From positions 310,001 through 374,000 of the forward strand of contig NZ_BMRX01000004.1 of the NCBI RefSeq assembly GCF_014648855.1: a stretch of DNA of 64,000 nt, in the 5' to 3' direction. The position numbers were made by a program, and so were the translations under genes. Below the pieces are notes generated by a model. The model was not told where the DNA came from, searched no databases, and was given only the letters and a program-made list of their open reading frames with translations. Origin of the DNA: Streptomyces parvulus. Its GTDB lineage: Bacteria > Actinomycetota > Actinomycetes > Streptomycetales > Streptomycetaceae. Below are positions 1 to 8,568 of the stretch, in pieces (the stretch's first letter is position 1; each line of letters starts with the position of its first letter).

Positions 1-2301
1 CGAGGTGGTGCCGGCCATGGACGCGACCGCACCGTCCACGGCGTCCGCGCCGGCCTGGACGGCGGCCAGGTAGGTGGCGAGCTGGCCGCCGGTGGTGTCG
101 TGGGTGTGCAGGTGCACCGGCAGGTCGAACTCCCGGCGCAGCGCGGACACCAGGGTCGCCGCGGCCGGGGCGCGCAGCAGTCCGGCCATGTCCTTGATCG
201 CGAGGACGTGGGCGCCCGCGTCGACGATCTGCTCGGCGAGCCGCAGGTAGTAGTCGAGCGTGTAGAGCCGCTCGGCGGGGTCGGACAGGTCGGCGGTGTA
301 GCAGAGGGCCACCTCCGCGACGGACGTGCCCGTCTGCCGTACGGCCTCGATGGCGGGCCGCATCTGCTCGACGTCGTTGAGGGCGTCGAAGATGCGGAAG
401 ATGTCGATGCCGGTGGCAGCGGCCTCCTGCACGAAGGCGTCGGTCACCTCGGTCGGGTAGGGGGTGTAGCCCACCGTGTTGCGGCCGCGCAGCAGCATCT
501 GGAGGCAGATGTTGGGCACCGCCTCGCGCAGGGCGGCCAGCCGCTCCCAGGGGTCCTCGGCGAGGAAGCGCAGCGCCACGTCGTAGGTGGCGCCGCCCCA
601 GCACTCCAGGGAGAGCAGCTCGGGCAGCGTGTGGGCGACCACCGGGGCGACGGCGAGCATGTCCTTGGTGCGCACCCGGGTGGCGAGCAGCGACTGGTGC
701 GCGTCGCGGAAGGTGGTGTCGGTGACGCCGATGGTGGACGCCTCCCGCAGCCGGCGCGCGAAGCCCTCGGGGCCCAGTTCGGCCAGCAGTTGCCGCGATC
801 CGGCCCGGGGTTCGCCGGCGGGCACGGCCGGCAGCTTGGTCATCGGGTCGATCAGCTCGGGGCGCTCACCGTGCGGCTTGTTCACGGTGACGTCGGCGAG
901 GTAGGTCAGCAGCTTGGTGCCGCGGTCGGCGGAGTGCCGGGCGGTGAGCAGGTGCGGGCGCTGCTCGATGAACGAGGTGGTGACCCGGCCCGCCTGGAAG
1001 TCGGGGTCGTCCAGGACCGCCTGGAGGAAGGGGATGTTGGTGGCGACGCCGCGGATGCGGAACTCGGCCACCGCGCGCCGGGCGCGGTTCACGGCGGTGG
1101 TGAAGTCCCGCCCGCGGCAGGAGAGTTTGACCAGCATCGAGTCGAAGTGGGCGCTGATCTCCGTACCGGCGTGGGTGGTGCCGCCGTCGAGCCGGATGCC
1201 GGAGCCGCCGGGTGAGCGGTAGGCGCTGATCTGGCCGGTGTCCGGTCGGAAGCCGTTGGCCGGGTCCTCGGTGGTGATGCGGCACTGGAGGGCGGCGCCG
1301 CGCAGGGTGATGTTCTCCTGCGCGAGCCCGAGGTCGGCGAGCGTCTCGCCGGCGGCGATGCGCAGCTGGGACTGGACCAGGTCGACGTCCGTGACCTCCT
1401 CGGTGACGGTGTGCTCGACCTGGATGCGGGGGTTCATCTCGATGAAGACGTGATTGCCGTCGCGGTCGACGAGGAACTCGACGGTGCCGGCGTTGCGGTA
1501 GCCGATCCGCCGGGCGAAGTTCACGGCGTCCGCGCAGATCCGCTCGCGCAGGGCGGGATCCAGGTTGGGCGCGGGCGCCAGCTCGATCACCTTCTGGTGC
1601 CGGCGCTGCACGGAGCAGTCCCGCTCGAAGAGGTGGATGACGTTCCCCTGCCCGTCGGCGAGGATCTGCACCTCGATGTGGCGGGGTTCCACGACCGCCT
1701 TCTCCAGGAAGACGGTGGAGTCGCCGAAGGCGGAGGCGGCCTCCCGGGAGGCCGCCTCGATGGCCTCGCGCAGCTGGCCGGGTTCCTCGACCCGGCGCAT
1801 GCCGCGCCCGCCACCGCCGGCGACCGCCTTGACGAACACCGGGAAGCCGATGCCGTCGGCGGCGCGGACGAGTTCGTCCACGTCGGTGGAGGGCGCGGAG
1901 GAGCCGAGCACCGGTACCCCCGCCTCGCGGGCGGCGGCCACGGCGCGGGCCTTGTTCCCGGTCAGTTCCAGGATCCCGGTGTCGGGTCCGACGAAGGTGA
2001 TGCCGGCCTCTTCGCAGGCACGGGCCAGCTCGGGGTTCTCCGACAGGAATCCGTAGCCGGGGTACACGGCGTCGGCGCCTGCCCGCCGCGCCGCCCGGAC
2101 GATCTCCTCCACGGAGAGGTACGCGCGCACCGGATGCCCCGGCTCCCCGATCTCGTAGGCCTCGTCGGCCTTGAGCCGGTGCAGCGAGTTGCGGTCCTCG
2201 TGCGGGAAGACGGCGACGGTGCGCGCGCCGAGCTCGTAGCCCGCCCGAAACGCGCGGATCGCGATCTCACCGCGGTTGGCGACCAGCACCTTGCGGAACA
2301 T
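1..2301 (-). CDS. pyc: Pyruvate carboxylase, 3' end beyond the window
   Basis: Biotin-dependent carboxylase making oxaloacetate from pyruvate and bicarbonate with ATP (anaplerosis, cytoplasm). The first 767 residues are present of the roughly 1,120 usual for the family. The start is the ATG of MFRKVLVANRGEIAIRA, the canonical biotin-carboxylase N-terminus. The ATP-grasp glycine loop GGGGRGMR lies near residues 162-169 and the EMNPRIQVEHTV catalytic segment near 288-298. The carboxyltransferase domain opens at about residue 528 with TDTTFRDAHQSLLATR, the metal-binding signature that separates pyruvate carboxylase from acyl-CoA carboxylases. The carboxyltransferase end and the biotinyl lysine are outside the window. 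Family assignment is very secure; whether the missing part is intact cannot be seen. Confidence 0.96.
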   Translation of the reverse strand, partial: MFRKVLVANRGEIAIRAFRAGYELGARTVAVFPHEDRNSLHRLKADEAYEIGEPGHPVRAYLSVEEIVRAARRAGADAVYPGYGFLSENPELARACEEAGITFVGPDTGILELTGNKARAVAAAREAGVPVLGSSAPSTDVDELVRAADGIGFPVFVKAVAGGGGRGMRRVEEPGQLREAIEAASREAASAFGDSTVFLEKAVVEPRHIEVQILADGQGNVIHLFERDCSVQRRHQKVIELAPAPNLDPALRERICADAVNFARRIGYRNAGTVEFLVDRDGNHVFIEMNPRIQVEHTVTEEVTDVDLVQSQLRIAAGETLADLGLAQENITLRGAALQCRITTEDPANGFRPDTGQISAYRSPGGSGIRLDGGTTHAGTEISAHFDSMLVKLSCRGRDFTTAVNRARRAVAEFRIRGVATNIPFLQAVLDDPDFQAGRVTTSFIEQRPHLLTARHSADRGTKLLTYLADVTVNKPHGERPELIDPMTKLPAVPAGEPRAGSRQLLAELGPEGFARRLREASTIGVTDTTFRDAHQSLLATRVRTKDMLAVAPVVAHTLPELLSLECWGGATYDVALRFLAEDPWERLAALREAVPNICLQMLLRGRNTVGYTPYPTEVTDAFVQEAAATGIDIFRIFDALNDVEQMRPAIEAVRQTGTSVAEVALCYTADLSDPAERLYTLDYYLRLAEQIVDAGAHVLAIKDMAGLLRAPAAATLVSALRREFDLPVHLHTHDTTGGQLATYLAAVQAGADAVDGAVASMAGTTS

Positions 2302-2408
2302 TCTTGATCCCTTCAGCCTGCCGGGTGACGAGACCATCGTGTCGGCGCCACCTCCGGTACGCCATGTGAGCCGGGCCACTCAAGACCCGGGGGTCTCCGG
2401 GGGCGGGT

Positions 2409-2726
2409 TCACACGTCGGAGTCGATCCCGGTGACGACCGAGGGCCCGAGCGGCACACTGTCGCGGTCGAGCCCGGCGGCGCGCAGGGCGGAGTCCGCCA
2501 CCTCCTGTGCCCGGCCCTCCGCGTGGGCGCGGGAGTCCGCCTCGACGGTGAGGCGCATGGTGAAGGTGCCGTCGTCGTTGACCGACAGGGCGTCGAGGTC
2601 CTCCTCGTCCCCCAGGTGGGTGCGGTGCGGGTCGGCCGGGCGCAGCGCCCGGGCCAGCCGGTCCTTCGTGACGTCCGGTACGGCGCCGGTGAACGTACCC
2701 GGCACCGAGATGACGTACGTGGTCAT
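2409..2726 (-). CDS. Conserved hypothetical protein, 105 aa
   Basis: Small soluble acidic protein (MTTYVISVPGTFTGAVPDV...) with no signal peptide or membrane segment. A strong Shine-Dalgarno (GAAGGAGGA, read on the minus strand) precedes the ATG. The middle (NDDGTFTMRLTVEADS) looks like beta strands and the C-terminal half (AHAEGRAQEVADSALRAAG) like a helix, suggesting a small alpha/beta fold. It lies 107 bp upstream of the pyruvate carboxylase start on the same strand, so co-transcription is possible. I recognise no catalytic motif and assign no function. Confidence 0.75.
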   Translation of the reverse strand: MTTYVISVPGTFTGAVPDVTKDRLARALRPADPHRTHLGDEEDLDALSVNDDGTFTMRLTVEADSRAHAEGRAQEVADSALRAAGLDRDSVPLGPSVVTGIDSDV

Positions 2727-2959
2727 GACACTCCTCCTTCGGGTGTCTCTTCCCCCTACCCCGGGACCGGCTCCTCACCTCAGCGGAGTTTGGCGGCTCT
2801 TTTAAGGCTTTCTGAAGATGACCTTCGAACGGCCGTTTCACCGCCGTTCGGGTCCTAGGCTCTCGGACACCCCCCACAGTCCCGGTGGGCGCGGTCGCGT
2901 CCACCGGGTCCGGGTGCGGGGTTTCCGACCGACGACAGACAAGCCGAGGTGTCCTGCGT

Positions 2960-3823
2960 ATGGGTTCCCGCCGAGCCGCTCGCCCGTCCCGCTCCCACGC
3001 CCGCCCCCGCGGCGGGCTCCGGACCCGCGGTACCGCGCTGGTGCTCGGCGCGGTCACGCTGACGGCGGGCGTGGGGATCACGCTGGCCGTCGCGGACGGC
3101 GACGACGGGGCCTCGGACCGGGTGAGCGCGAACGCCGCCGGGCAGGCGGCGGAGGCCGAGGAGGCGGCGGGCGAGGCGTCGCCCCTGACGTCGCCGTCGG
3201 CGAGCCCGAGCGTCACGGCGAGCCCCTCGCCCAGCAGGAGCCCCGAGGCGAAGAAGAAGCCGACGAAGACGGCGAGCCCGTCCAGCGGCACCGCGAAGGC
3301 GGCCGCTCCCGCCTCCCGTACGCCCGAGCGGGCGACCGCGAAGGGCGGCGGCGACCGCTCGTCGGGCGGCGGTACGGGCTCGGACGGCGGCACGGGCGGC
3401 GGCACGGGGTCGGGCTCCGGCTCGGGATCCGGCGGCTCGGGCGGGCCCGAGGCCCAGGTGCTGGCGCTGGTGAACGAGGAGCGGGCCGCCGCGGGCTGCT
3501 CGCCGGTCACCGCCAACGACAGGCTGACCCGGGCCGCGGACGACTACAGCGACGTCATGGCGAGCAGCGGCGTGATGTCCCACACGGGTCCGGACGGCTC
3601 GACGATGGCGAGCCGCGTGGAGGCCGCCGGTTACCAGTGGTCCACGCTCGGTGAGAACATAGCGCGCGGTCAGGCGGACGCGGCGTCGGTGATGGACTCG
3701 TGGATGAACAGCGAGGGCCACCGCGCGAACATACTCAACTGCTCCTTCAAGGAGCTGGGCGTCGGCGTCCACTTCGGCGACGGCGGCCCCTGGTGGACGC
3801 AGGACTTCGGCACCGGCCGCTGA
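2960..3823 (+). CDS. Secreted CAP/SCP-domain protein
   Basis: 287 aa from the ATG of MGSRRAARPSR, which has GAGGT about 10 bases upstream; an in-frame start 75 bases earlier would add an unlikely N-terminal tail. Layout: basic N-terminus, hydrophobic export segment (about residues 25-42), long Ser/Pro/Glu/Lys-rich and Gly/Ser-rich linker (to about 165), then a C-terminal CAP domain. CAP hallmarks are ALVNEERAAAGCSPV, the MSHTGPDG histidine region, GENIARG and the HRANILNCSFKELGVG core. CAP proteins (PR-1, YkwD type) are extracytoplasmic; bacterial members have cell-surface roles that are mostly undefined. It converges on the histidine kinase gene with only 6 bp between the stops. Confidence 0.9.
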   Translation: MGSRRAARPSRSHARPRGGLRTRGTALVLGAVTLTAGVGITLAVADGDDGASDRVSANAAGQAAEAEEAAGEASPLTSPSASPSVTASPSPSRSPEAKKKPTKTASPSSGTAKAAAPASRTPERATAKGGGDRSSGGGTGSDGGTGGGTGSGSGSGSGGSGGPEAQVLALVNEERAAAGCSPVTANDRLTRAADDYSDVMASSGVMSHTGPDGSTMASRVEAAGYQWSTLGENIARGQADAASVMDSWMNSEGHRANILNCSFKELGVGVHFGDGGPWWTQDFGTGR

Positions 3824-3829
3824 TCCGCC

Positions 3830-5152
3830 TCAGCGCTGGGCGCCCTCGCCGGCGCCGGCCAGTGCGAAGGATACCCGCACCCGCGCGCCGCCCAGCGGCG
3901 CGCGGGTGATCGTCAGTTCCCCGTCCGCCGCGCGGGCCGCACGGGCCACGATGTCGAGCCCGAGCCCGGTGGAGCCGCCGACGCTGACGCCCCGGGTGAG
4001 CGCCGCCTCGGGGTCCGCCACGCCCGGCCCGGCGTCGTCGACGGTCAGGAACACGTGCCCGCCCTCCCGCTCCACCCGCACCACGAACGCGGTGCCCTGC
4101 GGGGTGTGCCGGAAGACGTTGCCGATCAGCGCGTCGACGACCGCCGCGAGGTCGTCCTCGGGGAAGGCGACGGGCGCCGGGCGCGGGGTCAGGGAGCGCT
4201 GGTAGGCCCGGCCCTGCTGGCCGGCGAGGACGGACCAGAAGTCGAGCCGCATGGCGACCACCTCGGCGACGTCGCACGGCTTGCCCGCGCCGGCCGCCGG
4301 GCCGCCGGACCGTACCGACGCCAGCGGGGTGCGCGCCGCCGCGATGATGGCGTCCAGCTCGCTCTCCAGCTGGCCGGCCGCCTCCGTGACCCGCCGGGCG
4401 CTCGGGGTGGCGCCCATGCGGTCGGCCTCCAGGTAGAGGGCGGTCAGCGGGGTGCGCAGCCGGTGGGAGAGGTCGGCGACCAGTTCGCGTTCGACGGCGA
4501 GCAGGTCCACGACCCGGTCGGCCATGCTGTTGAACGCCACACCGGCCTCCTGCAGCTCGGGCGGCCCGTCCGGTTCCACGCGCACGTCCAGGTTTCCGGA
4601 GCCGAGGGCGAGCGAGGCCCGCTTGAGGCCGCGCGAGGAGCGCACGACGCGGGCGCCGAGCCGGTCGGCGACGAGCACCGAGCCGCCCACCAGGCCGAGG
4701 GCGAGCAGGGCCATGACGCCCCAGGAGGCGGCGACGCCCCGGGTGAGGTCGGCGGCGGGCACGTAGGCCTCGACGACCGCGACCCGGTCGCCGCGCAGGA
4801 CGACGGGCTGGAGGTAGACCCAGCCGTCGTCGGTGTCGACGGCCAGCGTCTCGCGGCCCCGCACGGCCCGGTCGAGGGCGCTCTCGGGGGCGTGCGGGGT
4901 GCCGACGAAGCCGCCGTCGGGCAGGCGCACCACGAGCTGGTCGGACGAGCCCAGCTCGGCGACGGCCTGCTGCACGTCCGCGCGCCGGGTGGTGAGCGCG
5001 AGCACCGGCGACAGGGCGGAGGCGCGCTGCTCGGCGGCGGTGGTGACCCGGTCGCGGGCCTGTTCGCGCACGAGCAGGGCGAGTGGGATGAGGAACGACA
5101 GCGCCACCATCGAGGTGACGGCCAGGGCGATCCCGGCGAGGGCACGTCTCAT
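3830..5152 (-). CDS. Sensor histidine kinase of a two-component system
   Basis: 440 aa membrane histidine kinase. An N-terminal transmembrane segment (about 8-28), an extracytoplasmic sensor loop and a second membrane segment (about 160-185) are followed by HAMP, then the DHp helix with phospho-acceptor His230 in SHRLRTPLTALYLEADRMG. The ATPase domain has an N box (LIGNVFRHTPQG), G1 box (DDAGPGV) and G2 box (GSTGLGLDIV). The start is the ATG overlapping the stop of the upstream response regulator by 4 bases (ATGA), so the pair is translationally coupled. The signal is unknown; nothing in the roughly 130-residue sensor loop identifies a ligand. The H box reads HRLRTP where HELRTP is usual, a variant common in actinobacterial kinases. 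Confidence 0.93.
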   Translation of the reverse strand: MRRALAGIALAVTSMVALSFLIPLALLVREQARDRVTTAAEQRASALSPVLALTTRRADVQQAVAELGSSDQLVVRLPDGGFVGTPHAPESALDRAVRGRETLAVDTDDGWVYLQPVVLRGDRVAVVEAYVPAADLTRGVAASWGVMALLALGLVGGSVLVADRLGARVVRSSRGLKRASLALGSGNLDVRVEPDGPPELQEAGVAFNSMADRVVDLLAVERELVADLSHRLRTPLTALYLEADRMGATPSARRVTEAAGQLESELDAIIAAARTPLASVRSGGPAAGAGKPCDVAEVVAMRLDFWSVLAGQQGRAYQRSLTPRPAPVAFPEDDLAAVVDALIGNVFRHTPQGTAFVVRVEREGGHVFLTVDDAGPGVADPEAALTRGVSVGGSTGLGLDIVARAARAADGELTITRAPLGGARVRVSFALAGAGEGAQR

Positions 5153-5838
5153 GGTGAGCTGACCAGCTTTATGCCGATACCGCGCACGGTGTGCAGGTAG
5201 CGGGGCTTGCGCGCCTTCTCGCCCAGTTTGCGCCGGAGTGCGGAGAGGTGGACGTCCACCGTCTGGTCCTCCACGTACGGCTGCTGCCACACCTCGGAGA
5301 GGATCCGCTGCCGGGAGATGACCTGGTCGGCGTTGGCGGCGAGGTAGGCGAGGAGGTCGAACTCGCGCCGGGTGAGGGGCAGTTCCCGTCCGGCGAGGTG
5401 CGCGGTGCGGGCGGTGGCGTCGATGCGCAGGTCGGCGACCTGGAGCACCGGCCGGCGAGCCGCCCGGACGTCGGCGGGTGCCGAGCGGCGCAGTACGGCG
5501 GCGAGGCGGGCGGCGAGCTGGCCGCCGGAGAAGGGCTTGACCATGTAGTCGTCGGCCCCCGCGTTGAGCAGCCGGATGACCTCGGTGTCGTCGTCGCGGG
5601 CGGTGGCGACCAGCACGGGCACGCGGGAGATGCCGCGGATCATGCGCAGCACGTCGAGCCCGTCGAGGTCGGGCAGCCCGAGGTCGAGCACGACGATGTC
5701 CGGCGGGCTCTGGGTGATGTCGCGCAGCGCCTCGAAGCCCTGGTGCGCGGTCTTCACGGCGTAGCCGTGCCCGGTCAGGACCTCGATCAGCGCGGCCCGG
5801 ATCACGGGGTCGTCCTCGACGACGAGTACGGAGGCCAT
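5149..5838 (-). CDS. OmpR/PhoB-family response regulator
   Basis: 229 aa. Receiver domain (1-115) with acidic pocket Glu8-Asp9-Asp10, phospho-acceptor Asp52, Thr79 and Lys101. A winged-helix Trans_reg_C DNA-binding domain (about 130-227) carries the LTRREFDLLAYLAANADQ recognition region and ends in the usual YLHTVRGIGIKL wing. The start ATG (MASVLVVEDDP) was chosen because the receiver begins immediately after it. It is the partner of the downstream kinase, with a 4-base gene overlap. Targets are unknown; the divergent gene just upstream (secreted Pro-rich protein, 36 bp away) and its own operon are candidates. Confidence 0.94.
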   Translation of the reverse strand: MASVLVVEDDPVIRAALIEVLTGHGYAVKTAHQGFEALRDITQSPPDIVVLDLGLPDLDGLDVLRMIRGISRVPVLVATARDDDTEVIRLLNAGADDYMVKPFSGGQLAARLAAVLRRSAPADVRAARRPVLQVADLRIDATARTAHLAGRELPLTRREFDLLAYLAANADQVISRQRILSEVWQQPYVEDQTVDVHLSALRRKLGEKARKPRYLHTVRGIGIKLVSSP

Positions 5839-5874
5839 GGGCAGGCACGTTAGCCGGTCCGTCACTATGGTGTC

Positions 5875-6444
5875 GTGTCCCGCCTCCTGCGCTACCTGAT
5901 CATCTGGCTGTCGTGCACCGCGGCCAGTGTCACGGCCGTCATCATCACGATCCACTTCGTGGTGGGTTCGACCCGGCCGACGGCACCGGTCGCGCAGTCG
6001 GCGCCGAAGGAGCTCCCGGCCTCCCCCGCGCCGGCGCCGTCCAGGACCGCGAAGCCCTCCCCCAGCCCGTCGGCGACCAGCCGCAGGCCCAGCCCGTCCC
6101 CGTCCCGCACGACGACGAGGCCGCCGAGCCCGGCCGCGACCCCGACGCCCACGGCGCCCGCCACCTCGGCGCGCCCGACGTCGGGCGGCGTGGACCCGGG
6201 GTGCGAGGAGGGAGGCGCGGGCGTCTACACGGTGCCGTCGGAGGGCGGCAAGGCGACCGTGCGGTTCGGCGGCTCGGGGGTGTGCCTGATCTCGGCGGTG
6301 CCCAACCAGGGCTTCACGGTGAGCACCGAGCAGACCGAGCCGCAGAACCTCACGGTGACGTTCTCCGCGAGCCGGCACCGGTCGGAGATCACCGCGACCA
6401 CGCGGCCCCAGAGCCAGGCCGGTGTCCGCGAGGTCTCCTGGTGA
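5875..6444 (+). CDS. Secreted or membrane-anchored Pro/Ser-rich hypothetical protein
   Basis: 189 aa from a GTG start. An N-terminal hydrophobic segment (LIIWLSCTAASVTAVIITIHFVV, about residues 7-30) serves as signal or anchor. A very Pro/Ser/Thr/Ala-rich spacer (about 40-105) follows, resembling actinobacterial wall-spanning linkers. The roughly 80-residue C-terminal domain has two cysteines (GCEEGG and GVCLISA) that could form a disulfide outside the cell. It is transcribed divergently from the two-component pair with only 36 bp between starts, so co-regulation by that response regulator is plausible. No enzymatic motif is visible. Confidence 0.8.
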   Translation: MSRLLRYLIIWLSCTAASVTAVIITIHFVVGSTRPTAPVAQSAPKELPASPAPAPSRTAKPSPSPSATSRRPSPSPSRTTTRPPSPAATPTPTAPATSARPTSGGVDPGCEEGGAGVYTVPSEGGKATVRFGGSGVCLISAVPNQGFTVSTEQTEPQNLTVTFSASRHRSEITATTRPQSQAGVREVSW

Positions 6445-6467
6445 GGGACGGTGGTGACCTCCCTCAC
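6441..6467. terminator. Inverted repeat at a convergent gene junction
   Basis: GTGAGGGA and TCCCTCAC form an 8-bp perfect stem with an 11-base loop. It includes the stop of the Pro/Ser-rich protein gene and lies 20 bp from the stop of the opposing gene. There is no U-tract, as is common in Streptomyces. A weak bidirectional terminator is likely. Confidence 0.5.
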
Positions 6468-6486
6468 GCCGCCGGCCTCCGGGCGC

Positions 6487-7710
6487 TCAGCCCTCCTCGC
6501 GCAGGCCCCAGGGCGAGCCGTACTCGGTGAGCAGGTCGAGGAAGGGACGCGGCGGGAAGGCCTCGGGGCCGAGGACCCCGGTGCCCTGCCAGGCGCCGGT
6601 GGCGAGGAGTTCCAGGGCGACGACCGGATTGACGGCGGTCTGCCAGACGACGGCCTGTGAGCCGTACTCGCGCATCGACCACTCGTTGTCGACCACGTGG
6701 TACAGGTACACCTCGCGCGCCGCGCCGTCCCGGGTGCCCCTGACCCAGGTACCGGCGCAGGTCTTGCCGGTCATCCGGTCGCCCAGGGTGGCGGGGTCGG
6801 GCAGGCAGGCGGCGACCACGTCACGCGGGGAGACGCGCACGGGTCCGTCCTCGCCGGGCACGGTCACCTTCGAGGTCGAGTCCAGTCCCAGTTCGTGCAG
6901 GGTCCGCAGCTTGGAGATGAAGTCCTCGCCGAGGCCGTACTTGAAGGTCACGCGCCGCGCGTCCACCCAGCGCGGGATCAGCAGCACCTCCTCGTGCTCG
7001 ACGTTCACGCACTCGACGGGGCCGATGCCCTCGGGGAAGTCGAAGGTCTCGGGCTCGCTGAACGGCGCGGTGGTGAACCAGCCGCGGTCCTTCTCGAAGA
7101 CGACCGGCGGGTTGAGGCACTCCTCGATGGTGGTCCAGATGCTGAAGGACGGCGCGAAGTCGTAACCCTCGACGGTGAGGTTCGCGCCGTCGCGGACACC
7201 GATCTCCTCGATGTCGTCGAAGAGTTCGTCGGCGGCGTACCGGGCGAAGACGTCGGACAGGCCCGGCTCCACGCCCATGCCGACCAGGGCGACCCGGCCG
7301 GACTCGTCCCAGCGGCCGGTCAGCGCGAACTGGTCGTCGCCGAGCTTCACGCCGCACTCCTCGTGCGGACGGGAGGCGTGCGGGACGGAGAGCGACATCG
7401 CCATGTCGAGGTAGTGGGTTCCGGCGGCGAGGGCGGCTTCGAACAGGGGCATCACGAAGCGCGGGTCCGTCGCGTTCAGGAGGACGTCGCAGCGCTGCTC
7501 GGCGAGCATCCGGCGTACCGCCCCGCCGTCCGAGGCGTCCAGCCGCGCGGCGCTGAAGCGGTCGCCGTCGGCACCGAGCGCCGCGACCGCGGCCTCGGCG
7601 CGGGCGAGGTCGTAGTCGGCCACGACCATGTGGGTCAGGAAACCCCTGCGGGCGGCGATCCTGGTGACGGCGGTACCGACACCGCCCGCGCCGACGAGAA
7701 GTACACGCAT
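6487..7710 (-). CDS. Saccharopine dehydrogenase-family NAD(P)-dependent oxidoreductase
   Basis: 407 aa. The Rossmann nucleotide-binding motif VLLVGAGGVGTAVTRIA is at the N-terminus (residues 3-19). The catalytic domain segment GMGVEPGLSDVFARYA is characteristic of the saccharopine dehydrogenase / carboxynorspermidine dehydrogenase superfamily. Start choice: the ATG at 7710 has GAAAGG spaced 8 bases upstream, whereas the GTG nine bases earlier would abut that site. Superfamily members act on imino or amino linkages (lysine, saccharopine, carboxynorspermidine); the substrate here cannot be told. It is transcribed divergently from a TetR regulator 132 bp away, its likely controller. Confidence 0.87.
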   Translation of the reverse strand: MRVLLVGAGGVGTAVTRIAARRGFLTHMVVADYDLARAEAAVAALGADGDRFSAARLDASDGGAVRRMLAEQRCDVLLNATDPRFVMPLFEAALAAGTHYLDMAMSLSVPHASRPHEECGVKLGDDQFALTGRWDESGRVALVGMGVEPGLSDVFARYAADELFDDIEEIGVRDGANLTVEGYDFAPSFSIWTTIEECLNPPVVFEKDRGWFTTAPFSEPETFDFPEGIGPVECVNVEHEEVLLIPRWVDARRVTFKYGLGEDFISKLRTLHELGLDSTSKVTVPGEDGPVRVSPRDVVAACLPDPATLGDRMTGKTCAGTWVRGTRDGAAREVYLYHVVDNEWSMREYGSQAVVWQTAVNPVVALELLATGAWQGTGVLGPEAFPPRPFLDLLTEYGSPWGLREEG

Positions 7711-7788
7711 GTCGGACACCTTTCTGGCTCGTCACGGAAGACGGGCGCCTCCCGGGTACCCCCGATGGAACGGGAGCCCGAACGGTAA

Positions 7789-7804
7789 GGTCAACCGTGT
7801 TGGC
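7789..7804. promoter_or_regulatory. Divergent promoter/operator candidate
   Basis: In the 132-bp gap between the saccharopine-dehydrogenase-like gene and tetR. On the minus strand TTGACC (7794-7789) could be a -35 for the dehydrogenase gene. It overlaps an imperfect dyad, GTCAAC-cgt-GTTGGC (7790-7804, five of six positions symmetric). A TetR bound here would cover the -35. No second copy of the dyad was found nearby. Confidence 0.4.
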
Positions 7805-7842
7805 ATAAGGCCGCGGAGGGCGGCGCGACGAGGAGGAGTGCG

Positions 7843-8559
7843 ATGCCCAAGCCGGTGGTACGGGACGAGGCGCGCCGCAGGCGGCGGCCGACCCGGCAGG
7901 GCACGGTGCTGTCGGAGGCGCTGATCGTGGACACGGCGCTGCGCCTGCTGCGGGAGCACGGCGGCGGCGGGCTGACCGCCCGGCGCCTGGGCCTCGCGCT
8001 GGGCGCGGATCCGAGCACGCTGTACCGGTACTTCGCGGGGATGGACGACCTGACGCGGGCGATCGGCGACGAGCTGATGGGCCGGGCGCTGGGGAGCTGG
8101 GCGGCGACCGGCCGGTGGCGCGACGACCTGCGGGCGCTGGGTCTCGCCGTCCACGCGGCCTACCTGGCGCACCCGCAGGCCGCCGTGCTCACCGCGAGCC
8201 GAGTCACCGGGCGTCCGCGCGAGATCGCGGTGGACGAGACGATCCTGGGCATCCTGCGCGGCGCCGGTCTGCCGGACGAGGACGCCGCCCGGATCTACCA
8301 CACCTTCATCGACCAGAGCCTGGCCTTCGCGGCGCTCGACGCCGGGGCGCTCGCGCTGACGGAGGAGAGCCGCACGGCCGACGAGGGCATGTGGGCCACC
8401 ACGTACGCGCGGCTGCCGGCGTCGTCGCACCCGCACATCGCCGCCACGGCTCCGCTGCTGGCCCGGCGGATGCCGCACAGCGCCTATCCGGGCGCGCTGG
8501 AGATGCTGCTCGACCACACGGCGGCGCGGCTGCGGGCGGCGCGGGCGGCGGGTGGCTGA
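7843..8559 (+). CDS. TetR-family transcriptional regulator
   Basis: 238 aa. The N-terminal helix-turn-helix (about 22-70) includes AALRLLREHGGGGLTARRLGLALGADPSTLYRYF-type spacing typical of TetR, with the recognition helix ending in STLYRYFAG. The C-terminal ligand domain includes AVLTASRVTGRPREIAVDETILGILRGAG. A good Shine-Dalgarno (AGGAGGAG) sits 7 bases before the ATG. It is divergent from the saccharopine-dehydrogenase-like gene, the presumptive target. The gene ends 9 bp from the opposing molybdoenzyme gene. Effector unknown. Confidence 0.9.
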   Translation: MPKPVVRDEARRRRRPTRQGTVLSEALIVDTALRLLREHGGGGLTARRLGLALGADPSTLYRYFAGMDDLTRAIGDELMGRALGSWAATGRWRDDLRALGLAVHAAYLAHPQAAVLTASRVTGRPREIAVDETILGILRGAGLPDEDAARIYHTFIDQSLAFAALDAGALALTEESRTADEGMWATTYARLPASSHPHIAATAPLLARRMPHSAYPGALEMLLDHTAARLRAARAAGG

Positions 8560-8568
8560 CGCGCGCGG